64,000 bases of DNA from assembly GCA_038049695.1 (NCBI GenBank), contig CP142455.1:25891501-25955500 (forward strand). The letters are read 5' to 3'. A program made the translations under genes and the position numbers. Below the pieces are notes generated by a model, which was given only the letters and a program-made list of their open reading frames with translations, did no database searches and was not told the DNA's origin. Origin of the DNA: Cinnamomum chago (Eukaryota > Streptophyta > Magnoliopsida > Laurales > Lauraceae). Positions 63,301-64,000 of the stretch are shown one piece after another; position 1 is the first letter of the stretch, and each line of letters opens with the position of its first letter.

Positions 63301-63514
63301 CATGTTTCATAAAACCAGTTAGATCATTTGGACCATGGGCCCTAATCGTACATAAATGCATCAGGAAATCATTTAATTTGTCTCTCTTATTCATCCGATG
63401 AGTGGATGTTTATATATTTGCCTTTTGATATCTATACTAGATTCGGAAAATGCAGTAAATGATCTGGTAACAGAAGGATTCAGAAGTCGCTGGTTTGGTG
63501 GTTGGACTGCAAAG
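60257..63514 (+). CDS. 5' part of an unidentified intron-containing plant gene (exons 60257-60345, 60600-61182, 62913-63000, 63441-63514)
   Basis: I built the gene from splice signals and reading phase. Exon 1 ends in phase 2 at a GTATGAG donor. Exon 2 follows ATTTAG and completes an Arg codon. Exon 2 ends in phase 0 at AAG/GTGAGA; exon 3 (88 nt) follows TTTCAG and ends in phase 1; exon 4 (74 nt) restores phase 0 at a GTATGC donor. About 278 residues are visible and the gene continues past the window. The order is: Pro-rich start; acidic CEEDD; basic KLRVKQARKE; a strongly acidic stretch (SLDDDDNENDHLSDLDES); then a long Ser/Asp-rich region without recognisable domain, and a Trp/Gly-rich FRSRWFGGW in exon 4. 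No signal peptide or membrane segment is seen. It resembles the disordered N-terminus of a nuclear protein, but I do not recognise the family. Exon 1 and the first 25 bases of exon 2 are repeated in the array upstream. No ATG opens exon 1: TTG at 60257 stands where a start would be expected. Translation might begin in exon 2 (ATG at the NMEDAF segment, near 60741), in an unseen upstream exon, or not at all. Confidence 0.7.
60346..60599 (+). other. Intron 1
   Basis: 254 bp, GTATGAG donor and ATTTAG acceptor, T-rich. It has a CT tract near 60423-60438 and lies entirely in repeat sequence. Upstream of the acceptor the exon-2 frame is closed by TGA at 60592, which supports an intron end there. 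Confidence 0.6.
60600..61182 (+). CDS. Exon 2, a repeat/unique chimera at its first 25 bases
   Basis: 583 nt with one open frame across the array junction at 60624/60625. Reading begins LSPKSQLKLRVKQARKE. About 194 codons follow without a stop, ending MMVK at the GTGAGA donor. The acidic cluster is at about residues 28-46 of the exon. The frame stays open over more than 550 bp of single-copy DNA, which is strong support for a real exon. A later start of the exon, at an AG within the first 30 bases, is possible. Confidence 0.85.
61183..62912 (+). other. Intron 2
   Basis: 1,730 bp of AT-rich single-copy DNA from GTGAGA to TTTCAG, with no ORF of note. It contains an inverted pair (61795-61838: ATCTCAAAC...ACCAACC against GGTTGGTTTGAGAT). 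No transposon ends were recognised. Confidence 0.7.
61795..61838. repeat. Inverted repeat in intron 2
   Basis: GGTTGGTTTGAGAT (61825-61838) is complementary to ATCTCAAAC plus ACCAACC on the left, where a 6-base stretch is inserted. It is a short imperfect hairpin, possibly a trace of a small element; no flanking duplication is seen. Confidence 0.4.
62913..63000 (+). CDS. Exon 3
   Basis: 88 nt between TTTCAG and a GTAGTAAG donor. It is open in the phase given by exon 2 and begins GVDFDVEGVTLLC, ending in phase 1. Its support is the phase match on both sides; no domain is recognised. Confidence 0.7.
63001..63440 (+). other. Intron 3
   Basis: 440 bp, GTAGTAAG donor and TATACTAG acceptor. Nothing else is recognised in it. 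Confidence 0.6.
63441..63514 (+). CDS. Exon 4
   Basis: 74 nt. Its first two bases complete the Asp codon begun in exon 3. It reads SENAVNDLVTEGFRSRW and then FGGWTAK up to the GTATGC donor, in phase 0. The Arg/Trp/Gly-rich end is unlike exon 2 and may be the edge of a folded domain. Confidence 0.65.
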
Positions 63515-64000
63515 GTATGCGCTTTATTGTTTTTAATCTTCGTCTTTCAATGTGCCTTTTCCTGATTGAACTGCACTGTGTGGCTCATGTTGGCCCATTT
63601 ATGGTGATGACTTGCTGCTGGAAGGGTGTGAACAGACTTCTTGTATTGTGGGGCCCATATGGGTCCTTATGATGACCTTAGCCACTTGATCAGTGGTACC
63701 CCCCCTCCCCTCCCCCAATGGACTTCTTGTAGAGTGAAATGATGTATTGGATGCGTCTATAGATAGAGTACCTGCAGAATTGTTGTTGAGAAAGTTTGTC
63801 TGTCAAGTTTGTAGGCCCTTTAACATGTGGATTTGAACATTGATCAGGATAGTTCAGAGACAACATAGTTGGCTATCTCTCTCTCACACACATGCACATG
63901 CAGAGACACAGACACACACACACAGAGATGCGCGTGCTTATCCACCCTGAATCTTTTTCAACTTCACTTGTTGAATAGTGACTTTGAGCTGGAAAAATTA
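63515..64000. other. Intron 4 or later gene sequence, with low-complexity tracts
   Basis: No further exon could be supported. A pyrimidine run lies near 63699-63715 and TC/CA-rich microsatellite sequence near 63875-63930. The gene presumably continues beyond the window. Confidence 0.5.

Noticed and set aside
60600..63514. Assignment of the gene to a SNF2-type chromatin remodeller or DNA-repair family
   Set aside because: The acidic N-terminus suggested it, but no helicase or other motif is visible, so naming a family would be a guess.
63699..63930. Pyrimidine run and TC/CA microsatellites as regulatory sites
   Set aside because: They are ordinary low-complexity DNA in plant introns, with no further support.

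Overview
The window looks like nuclear DNA of a flowering plant: GT-AG introns with T-rich acceptors, a telo-box in a CT-rich leader, and a Ty3/gypsy-type LTR. It has two parts. Positions 1-60624 are one head-to-tail tandem array with a 2,571-bp period: 23 full periods plus a final 1,482-bp part, about 99% alike by eye. The window opens inside the array, so its left end and true copy number are not visible. Positions 60625-64000 are single-copy and hold the 5' exons of an intron-containing gene that runs off the right edge.

All units share one anatomy (offsets in unit 1): palindrome 63-78; purine tract 101-109; LTR-like block 111-821 with a TATA box at 537-544 and a U5-type motif at 631-645; an uncharacterised leader 822-1115; telo-box 1116-1124; an exon-1-like frame 1126-1214 ending at a GT donor; a 256-bp intron with a (CT)n tract; a 25-bp exon-2 start at 1471-1495; AT-rich DNA 1496-2318; and GC-rich DNA with a hairpin 2319-2571.

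The main observation is that the unit is not an anonymous satellite. Its offsets 1126-1495 are the 5' end of the gene that follows the array. In the last unit, exon 1 (60257-60345) splices in phase to exon 2 (60600-61182), and the array ends inside exon 2, 25 bases after the acceptor. Exons 3 (62913-63000) and 4 (63441-63514) continue in phase. The simplest reading is that a segment running from upstream DNA, through an LTR insertion and the gene's first exon and intron, to a breakpoint in exon 2 was amplified in tandem. That leaves one intact gene behind at least 23 extra copies of its promoter and first exon. The protein has an acidic, probably disordered N-terminus and I do not recognise it. 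No ATG opens exon 1; the likely start position reads TTG in every copy, so either the start lies elsewhere or the gene is damaged.

Variants shared between distant units show higher-order structure: units 14-15 recur as 16-17, units 4-5 as 12-13, units 7-8 as 11-12, and unit 19 as 24. A subfamily border lies between units 17 and 18. The open frames that recur in every unit (195, 108, 79, 72 and 70 codons) look non-coding: several are broken by 1-2 bp indels, several open on non-ATG codons, and they overlap on opposite strands.
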